From NCBI GenBank assembly GCA_018223185.1, contig JAAEYW010000008.1, forward strand, positions 121,870-185,869: a stretch of DNA of 64,000 bases, read 5' to 3'. Source of the stretch: Oceanospirillales bacterium (lineage in GTDB: Bacteria > Pseudomonadota > Gammaproteobacteria > Pseudomonadales > Balneatricaceae). The position numbers and the translations under genes were made by a program. The notes beneath the pieces are model-generated. The model was not told where the DNA came from and did not search any database. It was given only the letters and a program-made list of their open reading frames with translations. Positions 16,076 to 25,540 of the stretch are shown here, one piece after another. Every line of letters starts with the position of its first letter. The stretch's first letter is position 1.

Positions 16076-18421
16076 TGGCCCAATAAACACGGCAAGAGCT
16101 GGCAGTAAGGTCAGTGCGCCAACCATATTCAAAAGAAACATGAAGGTGAGCAATATCCCCATATCGGCTTGAAACTTGATAGGTGAGAAAAACCATGTCC
16201 CTGCTCCGATCGCTAACGTCACTCCGGTAAAGCCAACCGCTTTACCTGTGGTTTTCAGGGTGCAGAAATAGGCATTCTCCAGAGACATTCCCTGATCCAG
16301 GTAGCTCTGCATGCGGGAATAAATATAGATGCCATAGTCGACACCGATACCCACACCCAGCGCAATAACTGGCAAGGTGGCCACCTTTACCCCGATTCCC
16401 AGACGCGCCATAAGCGCCTGACACAACAGAGAAGTCAGACTAAGAGGTAACAGAATACATATCACCGTACGCAATGAGCGGAAACTCAACAGGCAAAGAA
16501 CGAATACAACACCATAGACCCAGGCCAGCATTTTATACTGTGCCTTATCGATGACCTGGTTTGTTGCTGCTTCTATTCCGGCGCTACCTGCTGCCAACAA
16601 GAACTGCAGGTCTTGATGACTATACACATCAGAAAAGCGCTCAACCGCATCTGTCACAGCGGTTAATGTGCTTGCCTTGTGGTCATTGAGAAACACAACT
16701 AGTGGTGCAAGACTACAATTGCTGTTGAAGCTGCCTGGAGGCGCCTGGATAGATGCCGCATTGAGCAGCTGCTGATTCCTGTTGAGGGCATTCCATTTCA
16801 AACTCCCCTCATTCATACCCGTCATGGCAATCTTGGTAAAATCTACCAGTGAATAGGTGGACTGAACCCCGGTTACACCCTCAAGCTGCCATTGCAGATT
16901 ATCCATGGTATCCAGAGTTTCATAGGACGCACACTGATCAGGTTGTGTTTTTACCATCACCACCAGAATATCGGTACTACTTGAGTAATTTTCGGTTATA
17001 AAACGGTTGTCAAGATTATACCGGGAGTCCGGGCGTAACTCCGGTGCTCCAGGATCCAGGTCACCAATTTTGAGGTCTCTGCTCTGATCGAAACCCACCA
17101 CCACAAGGGCAATCGCAGCGATAATCACTACAGACGCACGGCGCTTTCGTGTCAGACTTGCCATGAAGTGCCAGAATGGATGACTCCGCCCCTCCTCTTC
17201 TGCAGCCAGGCGGGCAATCGCACGCTTGCTGACGCCGACATAGGAGATGAGAATTGGTAGTAATACCAGATTGGTCAGAATCAATACAGCGACACCAATA
17301 CTGGCGGCAATTGCCAGTTCCTGTATGACCCCGATTGCAATCACCATCAGCGTTGCGAAACCAATTCCATCACTTATCAGAGCTGTCAATCCCGGAACAT
17401 AAAGGCTCCTGAATGCACGTTGGGAAGCGTTTAGAGGATCGGCATCTTTGGCCATTTCATGAACAATGCCATTGAATATCTGTACGCTGTGACTAACGCC
17501 AATGGCAAAGACCAGAAAAGGTACCAGCATTGAATACGGATCAAGCCCTAAGCCCATACTCTTGAGAATGCCCAACTGCCATAAAACCGCGGAGATAGAA
17601 CATGCCAGAGCAATCAAAGCACTACGTATACAGCGGGTATACAGCACCAGCATCAGCAGTGAAATAACCACAGCGATAGCAAAAAACAGAGCAACCTGAG
17701 TTATCCCGTCAATGAGATCACCAATCACTTTGGCAAAACCTGTAATATGAATCACGACTTTGTCGGACTGAAACTTATCCCTTATCCGACTTTCCAGCTG
17801 TTCGGAAAATTGTTTGTAGTTAAGCGGCTTACCGGTATCAGGATCAAACTCCAGCAAAGGAGCATAGATTATGGAAGATTTGAAGTTATTGGCTACCAGT
17901 GTCCCTACCTGACCTGACTTCATAATATTCGATTTGAGCTGAGAAATTGAGTGGTCAGAGCCATCATAATCATCAGGTATTACCGGTCCGCCGGCAAACC
18001 CCTCCTCAGTCACCTCGGTCCAGCGAACACCCGCGGACCAGATAGATGAAAGTGCAGCACGATCCACGCCCGGAATATAAAAAACCTCATCATGAACCCG
18101 TTTTAGTGTTTCCAGAAAGGAGTGTTCAAAAATATCACCGTCAGGGTTTTCAACGACTACCCGAATAGCATTACCAAGCCCTTTCAGGTCATCCTGATGG
18201 GTCAGGTAGTTCATTATATAGGGGTGGTAAGTCGGGATCATCTTTTCAAAACTGGCGTCAGGTCTGATCTGGCTGGCCTGATAACCGAACCATAGTGTCA
18301 AGAGTATGAAAAGGGAGACTATCAAACCCCGTTTTTTAAACAGCGCCTTTTCAATGATAGATTCGCCCAGTCGATGGGCCAGACTCGGCTGTTTTTCCGT
18401 GCTGTTATTGAGGTATGTCAT
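16022..18421 (-). CDS. RND/MMPL-family exporter with altered C-terminus
   Basis: A 799-aa inner-membrane protein with two repeats, each one helix, a large periplasmic domain and five helices (about 12 TM in total), typical of hydrophobe/lipid RND (MMPL) transporters. The two helix bundles contain the conserved GVDYGIYIYSR and GVSHSVQIFNG stretches. Normal family sequence ends around residue 780 (LLPALAVFIGPKQ, near 16076); the last residues, AKPVPSGLSYGQGTV, come from the group II intron remnant, so the natural tail has been replaced by read-through. It starts with ATGA overlapping the YCF48-like gene's stop and is probably translationally coupled to it. Likely exports or shuttles a hydrophobic compound (inference). 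Confidence 0.85.
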   Translation of the reverse strand: MTYLNNSTEKQPSLAHRLGESIIEKALFKKRGLIVSLFILLTLWFGYQASQIRPDASFEKMIPTYHPYIMNYLTHQDDLKGLGNAIRVVVENPDGDIFEHSFLETLKRVHDEVFYIPGVDRAALSSIWSAGVRWTEVTEEGFAGGPVIPDDYDGSDHSISQLKSNIMKSGQVGTLVANNFKSSIIYAPLLEFDPDTGKPLNYKQFSEQLESRIRDKFQSDKVVIHITGFAKVIGDLIDGITQVALFFAIAVVISLLMLVLYTRCIRSALIALACSISAVLWQLGILKSMGLGLDPYSMLVPFLVFAIGVSHSVQIFNGIVHEMAKDADPLNASQRAFRSLYVPGLTALISDGIGFATLMVIAIGVIQELAIAASIGVAVLILTNLVLLPILISYVGVSKRAIARLAAEEEGRSHPFWHFMASLTRKRRASVVIIAAIALVVVGFDQSRDLKIGDLDPGAPELRPDSRYNLDNRFITENYSSSTDILVVMVKTQPDQCASYETLDTMDNLQWQLEGVTGVQSTYSLVDFTKIAMTGMNEGSLKWNALNRNQQLLNAASIQAPPGSFNSNCSLAPLVVFLNDHKASTLTAVTDAVERFSDVYSHQDLQFLLAAGSAGIEAATNQVIDKAQYKMLAWVYGVVFVLCLLSFRSLRTVICILLPLSLTSLLCQALMARLGIGVKVATLPVIALGVGIGVDYGIYIYSRMQSYLDQGMSLENAYFCTLKTTGKAVGFTGVTLAIGAGTWFFSPIKFQADMGILLTFMFLLNMVGALTLLPALAVFIGPKQAKPVPSGLSYGQGTV

Positions 18422-19584
18422 GGGGCCACCCATTCAATCTGAGAATTGCTAAGCGGGGTAATACCGTGGGGACCCACCAACAGCAGGCTATTCTGCAGCT
18501 CTAGCCCGCTGCTGAGAGCACTTCTTTGAGGGGCTAAGCTACGTCCGAGAAATTGACCGGTATGGTTGTATCGAAGCATTTCGCCGTTGGCATTAAGTAA
18601 TGTGAATTCGAATGAATCCGTTTTGACGCTTCCGAAAATAGTGGCATCGCTACCCGTCTCAAGAGACTGCCATGAGCTACCCTGATCCTGGGAGATAAAG
18701 GCATGTCCCCTCAGCCCATAGGCAACCAGAGTTTCAGAACCAGCCGGACGGTGGCTGGCACTGACTCCAAAAAAAGCACCATCATATGGAGATTCGATCT
18801 GGTTCCAGTTTTTGCCGCTGTCAGCAGAGAGAAACAGACTGCCCGCTTCACCGCCGATGAAAAGTAATCCTCCATCCCTGCTGATGGCATTAAGGTGATA
18901 GTTGTCCGGATTAGGCAGATGATCAAACCAGGGTTGCCAATTACTTCCGCCATCTGAGGTTTGGAAGATCATCCCATAAGCGCCAACAGCAAAACCATTT
19001 TGCGAATCGAGAAACGTCACATCGAGGAACGGACGGCTTGGCCCTTCGTTACTGAACAGCTCTGCATCGTTTAACAAGTAGCGCAGCTCGTCTTCTGAAT
19101 ACAAAACGCCCCTCGCAAGTCGTTCCTCTGGAGATAATTCCACCAGCGCCCGAAGTCGGTTTTCGATCAGTTGATTTGCCTGGTAACCATCCAGTTGCAC
19201 ATGCCAGCTTTCGCCGCCATCCACGGTGTGGAGAATCACACCGCTATGTCCAACAGCCCATCCCTGATCTGCTGAATCAAAGGTTAACGCAGTCAGAGTT
19301 ACGCGTACCGGAACATTTGCCTGCTGCCAGTGCTTCCCCTCATCATCAGAAAGCAGTATATGTCCGCGTTCTCCAAGTACGATCAGGCGCTGGCCAGCCC
19401 GGGTAATATCCAGGATGAGCCCCTTTGATGCCCTGTCACTGTGTGGCGAACTATCCTGAAGAGGATCTTTCATCGCATTTGCGGTTGAGCTGATTAATAT
19501 AAAACAGATCAGAAGCGAAAATAAACTCAGTAATCGCCCCCAAAACCTGAACACAGATCTGTTAACAGTAGTAAAGAAGTACAT
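18418..19584 (-). CDS. YCF48-like beta-propeller protein
   Basis: A 388-aa exported protein: signal peptide about 12-37, then repeated BNR/YCF48 propeller blades with motifs such as GWAVGHSGVILHTVDGGESW, GFAVGAYGMIFQTSDGGSNW, GEAGSLFLSADSGKNW and GHAFISQDQGSSW (at least five). Ycf48 itself helps assemble photosystem II, but in heterotrophs relatives sit with RND, DUF1329 and DUF1302 genes, as here, and probably act as a periplasmic adaptor. GAGG precedes the ATG. The stop overlaps the start of the RND gene. Confidence 0.85.
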   Translation of the reverse strand: MYFFTTVNRSVFRFWGRLLSLFSLLICFILISSTANAMKDPLQDSSPHSDRASKGLILDITRAGQRLIVLGERGHILLSDDEGKHWQQANVPVRVTLTALTFDSADQGWAVGHSGVILHTVDGGESWHVQLDGYQANQLIENRLRALVELSPEERLARGVLYSEDELRYLLNDAELFSNEGPSRPFLDVTFLDSQNGFAVGAYGMIFQTSDGGSNWQPWFDHLPNPDNYHLNAISRDGGLLFIGGEAGSLFLSADSGKNWNQIESPYDGAFFGVSASHRPAGSETLVAYGLRGHAFISQDQGSSWQSLETGSDATIFGSVKTDSFEFTLLNANGEMLRYNHTGQFLGRSLAPQRSALSSGLELQNSLLLVGPHGITPLSNSQIEWVAP

Positions 19585-19685
19585 TTGTTATACCTCAAAG
19601 CAGAGCTGGCAAGCAGTAAACGGAAAGGGGAAGTGCCGCTGCCAGCCCGTAAAGAAGGAGCCCGAAGGCCCTGTTGAGTGAAACC

Positions 19686-21074
19686 TTAGCGACGGCTCAT
19701 GTTACGTACATTGCTTGGCGTGTAAAAACCGTGATCTTCACCCTCATAAAGTCGGATTGGTTCGATATCGATCTCATTAAAGGCATATGCGCCATTTTGC
19801 AGATCTGTGTGCCAGGTACCACGAATAAGGGTCCCCGGCAAATCATACGCATATAACAGGTTGGCAAAGCCCACGCGCCAAAGGTTGCCACGACCATCAA
19901 AAATATCTGTCGCTACAATTGCCCAACTGTCTTCATCAATATAGAAACGACGTTTTTCATAGAGGTGACGCTGACCTGCCTTAATGGTTGCCTCAACCAC
20001 CCAGACACGATGCAGTTCCCAACGCTCATAATCGGGGTTTGTATGATGGGGCGTAGCAATCTTCTTTATCGATTCATCTCCCTGCGTGAAAGACTGCATC
20101 AAACCGTTGTTGTTATAAGGCACAAAAAGCTCTTTCTTACCGATCAGATTCCAGTCATAGCGCTCAGGAGATCCGTTAAACATAAAGGAATCATCATAAA
20201 CCGCCTGACCATTAAACTGGCCATGGGGTGTATCAAAAGCGATTGTTGGTGCGCGTCTGACTCTACGCTGGCCAGGAATATACTGCCATGCCTGTCGTGG
20301 GGTAGTAGCTTGATCCATAGGATCCTGAACCAGAATAACCTCGCCTTTGCGACGGGTCGGCAGGTTATAGCTCAGGAATAACTCCAATAGATTGCCATCA
20401 AACTTATCGAGACTACTGTCTTTGTCGTAATAGGGGTAGGTTTCCCACAGATCACCGCCACCATAGCCAAGAGAGCCATTATCATATACGGTCAGGGATA
20501 TATATTTTTTAAAGGCCCCCTCTCCCAGCCAACGCAGATTATGGTTCCAGATAACTTCATTACCATTGTGGGGAATAGGAAATGGAATACCGCCAAAGGC
20601 ACCAATCACACTATTTCCAGACTCATCCAGCTTAACGCGTGTGGCATTAGCATAGGTATTATCATAGACAAACTGAGGGGCCGCATGGGTTCGATGGCTG
20701 GGATAAATATCCATACGGAAGGTATCTGGATACTTTTCAAACAGGGCTATCTGGCCTTCTGTCAGTTTATCCTGATATTTCTTGAAATTTTCAGCGGTAA
20801 CCTTAAATAAAGGCTGTTCATCAGCAAATGGGTCTATGCGGTTACCATCCGCAGTCAGCTTTTCATTTATCACCTGACCGGTCCAGGCAGGAATAGAGCT
20901 ATCTGCATTACCTGCCCGCTCCGCCCCCATCGGAGTCAGATCAGTTTTCAGTCGGGAAGCTGTTTCAGTATCTACCGCGGCGAAACTCATACCACTGCTG
21001 CAAACTGCGGCAAACGACAAACCAACAAAGCCAAGCCAGTTACGGGTTTTGTGAGTTGTATTTATTGTTAACAT
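19686..21074 (-). CDS. DUF1329 periplasmic (LolB/outer-membrane sorting-like) protein
   Basis: A 462-aa exported protein with a signal peptide (1-31, ending MSFA-AV) and the DUF1329 fold: AVDTETASRLKTDLTPMGAERAGN near the N-terminus, then TYPYYD, QRRVRRAPTIAFDTP and the C-terminal motif GYDLPGTLIRGTWHTDLQ-type region. DUF1329 proteins resemble lipoprotein-sorting/LolB-like lipid-binding folds. Upstream in-frame codons extend the frame to 21311, but GAGAGG precedes ATG 21074 and the next gene ends at 21106, so the shorter start is chosen. Second gene of the leftward operon; probably carries hydrophobic ligands between membranes (inference). Confidence 0.88.
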   Translation of the reverse strand: MLTINTTHKTRNWLGFVGLSFAAVCSSGMSFAAVDTETASRLKTDLTPMGAERAGNADSSIPAWTGQVINEKLTADGNRIDPFADEQPLFKVTAENFKKYQDKLTEGQIALFEKYPDTFRMDIYPSHRTHAAPQFVYDNTYANATRVKLDESGNSVIGAFGGIPFPIPHNGNEVIWNHNLRWLGEGAFKKYISLTVYDNGSLGYGGGDLWETYPYYDKDSSLDKFDGNLLELFLSYNLPTRRKGEVILVQDPMDQATTPRQAWQYIPGQRRVRRAPTIAFDTPHGQFNGQAVYDDSFMFNGSPERYDWNLIGKKELFVPYNNNGLMQSFTQGDESIKKIATPHHTNPDYERWELHRVWVVEATIKAGQRHLYEKRRFYIDEDSWAIVATDIFDGRGNLWRVGFANLLYAYDLPGTLIRGTWHTDLQNGAYAFNEIDIEPIRLYEGEDHGFYTPSNVRNMSRR

Positions 21075-21105
21075 TATTAGGTACCTCTCATTCATTGGTT
21101 TGTCA

Positions 21106-22683
21106 TCAGAAGCTATATTTGGCACTGATAGAAATGAAGTCACGATCTGCTTGTAGGTCCTCATCAGCGCTGCCAAGGAATGAGGTGTATTTGATCGCTG
21201 TTTTAAAATTATTCTGAAAAGTAAATTCGGCGCCGACGCTGATAACGTCCTTGCCTTGATCGAAGGTGCCAAGTACAGCCCCGTCCCCCCCCAAATTACC
21301 AGCGAGGTCATGATTCCAGACCAAAGGTATGGTCAGGTCAATACCAGGAGCAATGGCGTTGTAAGTAAGATCCAGTTTGGTAGCAAAACCCCAAGCATCG
21401 GTGTCTCCCACCATAAGGTCGCTCGCTTTAAGGTCATGTGCTTTGTTGTATCCGACTTCGGCCACCAGAACAGTATCATCCGCAAGATAGCTGGGCCCAA
21501 AAACATGAATAGCTGATAACTGCAACTGGCTTACATCCGCTTCAACAGGCATTGGTGTCAATGGAGTTGAATCCAGAAGTTTCATACCCTTGCGGTAGCT
21601 GTATTCACCACTAATATTGGTATCGCCCAACACAGTGCCAAAACTGATGCCATACAGCTGTATATCTTCGCCGTATGCCAGTGAATAGGTGCCATCAATA
21701 AAGGCGCGGCTCCAATCAAAATAGGGAAGTTTGTCGTGATAATTGAGGTAATAGAAACCAAATTCAGTGTTATTGAACTCTTCAGCAAGATAACGTACGG
21801 CTATACCGTACTGGCCATTGTCCGATGCATGAGTGTCATGGCCTCTCTGCAGGGCCATGCCCGGCGCTATGATCAGCTGCTCACCTCCTTCATCATAATA
21901 ATCAGCCGCACTAAAATAGCTACCGGCTGCAACCAGTCGCGTTTTATCCCACTCAAGCTGGTAGTAGCCTTCTACAGACAGCGCGTCATTGATTTCAAAC
22001 TGAGCATAAAGTTGCTGTGCAGGCAGAAATATATCTTTCAGTTCTACACCCGGCACTCCAAGCTGGGTTGCATCCACAGGGCTCTGAGCTGTGGATACTC
22101 CCCCCACAACAAAGACACTCTCACCCCAGCTAACAACCTGACTGCCCAGGCGAAGATTAAGGTTGTGTCCTCCTAAATCAAAACCGCCGTAGAGGAAATA
22201 ATCGAGCATTTCCATCTCATCGCCATGGCGCTTGCGGGTTTCTTTGGTGAATTCGTTATAGGGAACCGAGAGATTGTTTGATGTGCCGGGAGAATCATTA
22301 TCATTCTTACCGTGATATACATCATCGTAATATGCCCGGCCACGAAGGAACATTCCGTAAACGTTCTGGTAGTTCAGATCTATTTCGGAGGTTAACCCTA
22401 CCCGGTTGGAGATCAATCCGGTATCAAAGTTACGGTTGCCGTCATCCTGATTGACATTAATACCACCGTTAACGGTAGGGTCAACTAGTCGGTTATCCGC
22501 GCTTTCTACACGCCAACTGGCCCCGTATGTCAGGGTGGTATCCCAGTCGATCCGAAGTTCCTCTGAAGGGTTGAAACTCAGTGCATAAGCCCCCTGCGAA
22601 AAGCATAAAGAGAGTGCCGCAGCTGAAACTGCTTTTTCAATCATCAGACAGGAGAGCTTTTTTTTAAAACTCACATTCATCAT
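21106..22683 (-). CDS. DUF1302 outer-membrane beta-barrel protein
   Basis: A 525-aa exported protein. Signal peptide to about residue 34 (QGAYA-LSF), then alternating amphipathic strands through to the terminal SISAKYSF, whose final Phe is typical of outer-membrane barrels. The N-terminal region SFNPSEELRIDWDTTLTYGASWRV and RGRAYYDD are typical of DUF1302. The pairing DUF1302-DUF1329 recurs in many proteobacteria. AGAGGC lies just upstream of two tandem ATGs (22683, 22680). It is the first gene of the leftward operon and is preceded by the two palindromic operator sites at 22807-22873. Confidence 0.88.
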   Translation of the reverse strand: MMNVSFKKKLSCLMIEKAVSAAALSLCFSQGAYALSFNPSEELRIDWDTTLTYGASWRVESADNRLVDPTVNGGINVNQDDGNRNFDTGLISNRVGLTSEIDLNYQNVYGMFLRGRAYYDDVYHGKNDNDSPGTSNNLSVPYNEFTKETRKRHGDEMEMLDYFLYGGFDLGGHNLNLRLGSQVVSWGESVFVVGGVSTAQSPVDATQLGVPGVELKDIFLPAQQLYAQFEINDALSVEGYYQLEWDKTRLVAAGSYFSAADYYDEGGEQLIIAPGMALQRGHDTHASDNGQYGIAVRYLAEEFNNTEFGFYYLNYHDKLPYFDWSRAFIDGTYSLAYGEDIQLYGISFGTVLGDTNISGEYSYRKGMKLLDSTPLTPMPVEADVSQLQLSAIHVFGPSYLADDTVLVAEVGYNKAHDLKASDLMVGDTDAWGFATKLDLTYNAIAPGIDLTIPLVWNHDLAGNLGGDGAVLGTFDQGKDVISVGAEFTFQNNFKTAIKYTSFLGSADEDLQADRDFISISAKYSF

Positions 22684-22806
22684 ATTGCCTCTATTTTTAT
22701 CTTTATTATCAAGCGTTTGAGGTAGTTTATTGCCGACTATCATTAGTAAAAAATTACTTTTTGAAATTCGGATCATTTACAAGCTAACAAACAGACCATC
22801 CCGGGA

Positions 22807-22829
22807 AACCATCCAAAAGGATGGAACTT
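22807..22829. promoter_or_regulatory. Palindromic operator motif, copy 1
   Basis: AACCATCCAAAAGGATGG followed by AACTT; core palindrome CCATCC, 4 bases, GGATGG. The same 23-bp motif with two changes is at 33605-33627 and, inverted, at 22853-22873. It sits between two divergent operons. Best candidate binding site for the MalT-type LuxR regulator encoded at 30372-33080 (inference). Confidence 0.65.
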
Positions 22830-22852
22830 GTGCCCTACCTCTGCACAGCTTC

Positions 22853-22873
22853 AATCTATCCTTTCGGATGGTT
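22853..22873. promoter_or_regulatory. Palindromic operator motif, copy 2 (inverted)
   Basis: Minus-strand reading AACCATCCGAAAGGATAG then ATT, matching copy 1 in the CCATCC-RAAAGGAT core. Its first base lies 46 bp downstream of copy 1 and it has the opposite orientation, as expected when one regulator controls both divergent promoters. Confidence 0.6.
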
Positions 22874-22996
22874 ACCACTTCCTTGCCCTCTGCTAATTTG
22901 AAATCAGAAACATAGTTTTGCTTATAGCTAATGGTTCATAGAGCCAAACCTAATAAGGCATAAACACCAGAAAAATAATAAATGAGGACTGAAATT

Positions 22997-24244
22997 ATGA
23001 CTTTTACCCCAAACCAGATATTAGCCCCTCAACTAGCGCCAACCGGTCTGGAGTCCGGCCTTAGTGAGGAGGAACTTGCTATACAAGAAGGCATCCGTCG
23101 TTTTGCGAGGAATGTTTTGCGTCCAGTTGGTACTGAACTGGACAGGCTTTCCCCTGAAGAAGTAGTCGCTCCTGATTCCAAACTTTGGGACGTTCTGTCT
23201 CAGGCGAAAGAACTAGGCCTATCCGTGATGGATATGATAGAGCTGGAACCGCTCGAGCGTGCCCGAATCCTGGCTCTTGCTTCTGAAGAGCTAGCCTGGG
23301 GTGATGCAGGTTTAGCAGGAGCAATTCTTGTTAATCAGATGCCGGTCCTGTATTCCCTTCTGGCTGGTAACGCCGAAATGGCAAGCTACTGTGATGGTAA
23401 ATTGGGATGCTGGGCTATCACTGAACCGGACCATGGTACAGATATGCTTGATGCCGATGGCAGTCTTCAGGCTGACTCAGGCAGCTATGGTCGCCCGAAC
23501 TGTGTTGCCCGATTTGAAGGAGACAAAATTATTATCAATGGCCAAAAATCTGCTTGGGTTTCCGGAGCCATAACAGCTGAAGTCTGCGCACTGTACTGTC
23601 ATTACGAAGAAAATGGTCAGACCCGCCCCGGCATTGCGGTCATTGTGCCCCTTGATTCTAAAGGGGTCTCAAAAGGAAAGCCTCTGGATAAGACTGGCCT
23701 ACGCGCGCTTAATCAGGGAGAAATCTATTTCGACAATGTTGAAGTTTCACTCAATCATCTGCTAGCGGGGCCTGAGCAATATAATAAACTGGTTTACGAA
23801 ACATTAGCTGAAGCTAATGTCCATGTTGGCAATATGTTTGTTGGGGTAGCCAGAGCAGCCTACGAACATGCCCTGGAATATGCACATGAACGTAAACAGG
23901 GCGGACTATCGATTATCCGTCACCAAAATGTTAGATATCGCCTGTTTCACATGTTCCGCAAGGTTGAAACTGCACGCGCCCTGCTTCGCCGCACCACGGA
24001 GTTTAATGCCTTAGCATCCCACCCTGCTCTTCAAGGCTCTATTGCGACCAAAATCACTTGTACACAAACAGCTTTCGAAGTTGCCAGCGACGCTCTTCAG
24101 ATATTTGGAGGTAACGGAGTGACTAAAGAATATCCGATGGAGAAGCTGTTACGTGATGCCCGGTCTGGGATGATCGCCGACGGATGTAACGAAATTCTCG
24201 CAATTAAAGGCGGTACTCTGCTGATCAATAACGAACTTATTTAA
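22997..24244 (+). CDS. Acyl-CoA dehydrogenase family protein
   Basis: A 415-aa flavoprotein of the acyl-CoA dehydrogenase family: helical N-domain, FAD/substrate motif in CWAITEPDHGTD, the beta domain with GEIYFDNVEVS, and the C-terminal ALQIFGGNGVTKEYPMEKLLRDARSGMIADGCNEI. Where medium-chain enzymes have the catalytic Glu of the YEGT motif this protein has Asp (IADGCNEI), so the base may differ or lie elsewhere. It should introduce a double bond alpha,beta to a CoA thioester. ATG 22997 is chosen over 22982 because GAGG lies 9 bases upstream. First gene of the rightward operon, facing the DUF1302 operon across the operator pair. Confidence 0.88.
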   Translation: MTFTPNQILAPQLAPTGLESGLSEEELAIQEGIRRFARNVLRPVGTELDRLSPEEVVAPDSKLWDVLSQAKELGLSVMDMIELEPLERARILALASEELAWGDAGLAGAILVNQMPVLYSLLAGNAEMASYCDGKLGCWAITEPDHGTDMLDADGSLQADSGSYGRPNCVARFEGDKIIINGQKSAWVSGAITAEVCALYCHYEENGQTRPGIAVIVPLDSKGVSKGKPLDKTGLRALNQGEIYFDNVEVSLNHLLAGPEQYNKLVYETLAEANVHVGNMFVGVARAAYEHALEYAHERKQGGLSIIRHQNVRYRLFHMFRKVETARALLRRTTEFNALASHPALQGSIATKITCTQTAFEVASDALQIFGGNGVTKEYPMEKLLRDARSGMIADGCNEILAIKGGTLLINNELI

Positions 24245-24294
24245 GTTTATCCATGCAAATAGCCTTTCTATAGAGGGGTAAATGAGGTTTTCCT

Positions 24295-25530
24295 ATGAAA
24301 CAAAATGCTTATATCGCTGGTATCGGGATGACACACTTTGGCAAGCACATTGACAGAGGGTTAAAGTCGCTGACCATCGAAGCGGTCAATACGGCCCTGA
24401 AAGACGCGGGTCTCGAAGGCAAGGATCTGGAAGCCGCCTATATGGGTAATGCAGCAGCGGGTGTCATTGTCGGTCAGGTGTGTATTCCGGGTGAAGTCGC
24501 CCTGCGAGAAATCGGTATTGGCCGGATACCGGTAATCAATATTGAAAACGCCTGTGCTTCAGCTTCTACAGCCTTCAACCAGGCCTGCACCATGATTACC
24601 AGTGGTCTCTACGATGTAGTACTTGCGACTGGAGCTGAAAAGCTATTCCACGAAGACAAACTCAAAACCTTCTCAGTATTTACGGGAGCTGTTGACGTTG
24701 AAAACCTGGCAGCAGTTCAACAAGGGATCATGAACAAAGCGCGAGCAGCTGGCATGGATGTGGATATGGAGGGGGCTGGTTCAAAGCGATCCATCTTCAT
24801 GGATATTTACGCCTCAATGGCACTGGAGCATATGAGCAAATATGGCACTACTCAGGCCCAGTTTGCAGCAGTTTCTGCCAAGAACTCATATCACGGCAGC
24901 TTGAATCCCAAAGCGCAGTACCGGGAACAACTAAGTGTTGACCAGGTTATGGCTGCGCCAGCAATCGCTTATCCCCTGACTTTACCGATGTGTTCGCCGA
25001 TCGGGGATGGAGCTGCGGCCGTAGTGCTGGTCAGTGAACGAAAAGCCCGGCAATTGGGCCTTAAAAATCAGGTCAGGGTTGCCAGCTCAGTACTCCGCAG
25101 CGGCTGGGACACAGTTGTTGAAGATGAACTCAATATCACAGAAACCTGTGCTACTGAGGCATATGAGGAAGCGGGGATTGGTCCGCAAGACCTGTCTTGC
25201 ATAGAACTTCATGATGCATCCGCCCCCTCAGAGCTTATCTATTACGAATACTTGGGGCTGTGTAAAAAAGGTGAAGGTGGACGTTTTGTTGAAGATGGGC
25301 ATAGCAGACTTGGTGGGCGCGTTCCGGTCAATACTTCTGGTGGTTTGCTGCGCAAAGGCCACCCCATAGGGGCAACGGGTATTGCACAAATTGTAGAGCT
25401 TACAGAACAACTACGCGGCACTGCCGGCAACCGTCAGGTTGAAGGCGCAAGAATTGCTCTGGCAGAAAATGGCGGCGGTTACATTAATGACGACGCTGCA
25501 GCTCTGGTAGTAAGTATTCTGACCAAATAG
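24295..25530 (+). CDS. SCP-x-type thiolase / lipid-transfer thiolase-like
   Basis: A 411-aa thiolase-fold protein of the SCP-x/lipid-transfer branch. The nucleophile Cys is present in ENACASAS (about residue 87), and the GGLLRKGHPIGATG His motif is intact. The branch's usual HDCF loop reads HDASAPSELIYYEYLGLC, so the Cys of this loop is replaced by Ala, and the end has LAENGGG rather than a CxG motif. Thiolytic activity is therefore plausible but not certain; aldolase-like (Ltp2) behaviour is an alternative, although no DUF35 partner is seen. It follows the dehydrogenase by 50 bases and would act after a 3-oxoacyl-CoA is formed. Confidence 0.82.
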   Translation: MKQNAYIAGIGMTHFGKHIDRGLKSLTIEAVNTALKDAGLEGKDLEAAYMGNAAAGVIVGQVCIPGEVALREIGIGRIPVINIENACASASTAFNQACTMITSGLYDVVLATGAEKLFHEDKLKTFSVFTGAVDVENLAAVQQGIMNKARAAGMDVDMEGAGSKRSIFMDIYASMALEHMSKYGTTQAQFAAVSAKNSYHGSLNPKAQYREQLSVDQVMAAPAIAYPLTLPMCSPIGDGAAAVVLVSERKARQLGLKNQVRVASSVLRSGWDTVVEDELNITETCATEAYEEAGIGPQDLSCIELHDASAPSELIYYEYLGLCKKGEGGRFVEDGHSRLGGRVPVNTSGGLLRKGHPIGATGIAQIVELTEQLRGTAGNRQVEGARIALAENGGGYINDDAAALVVSILTK

Positions 25531-25540
25531 CAGGCCTGAT

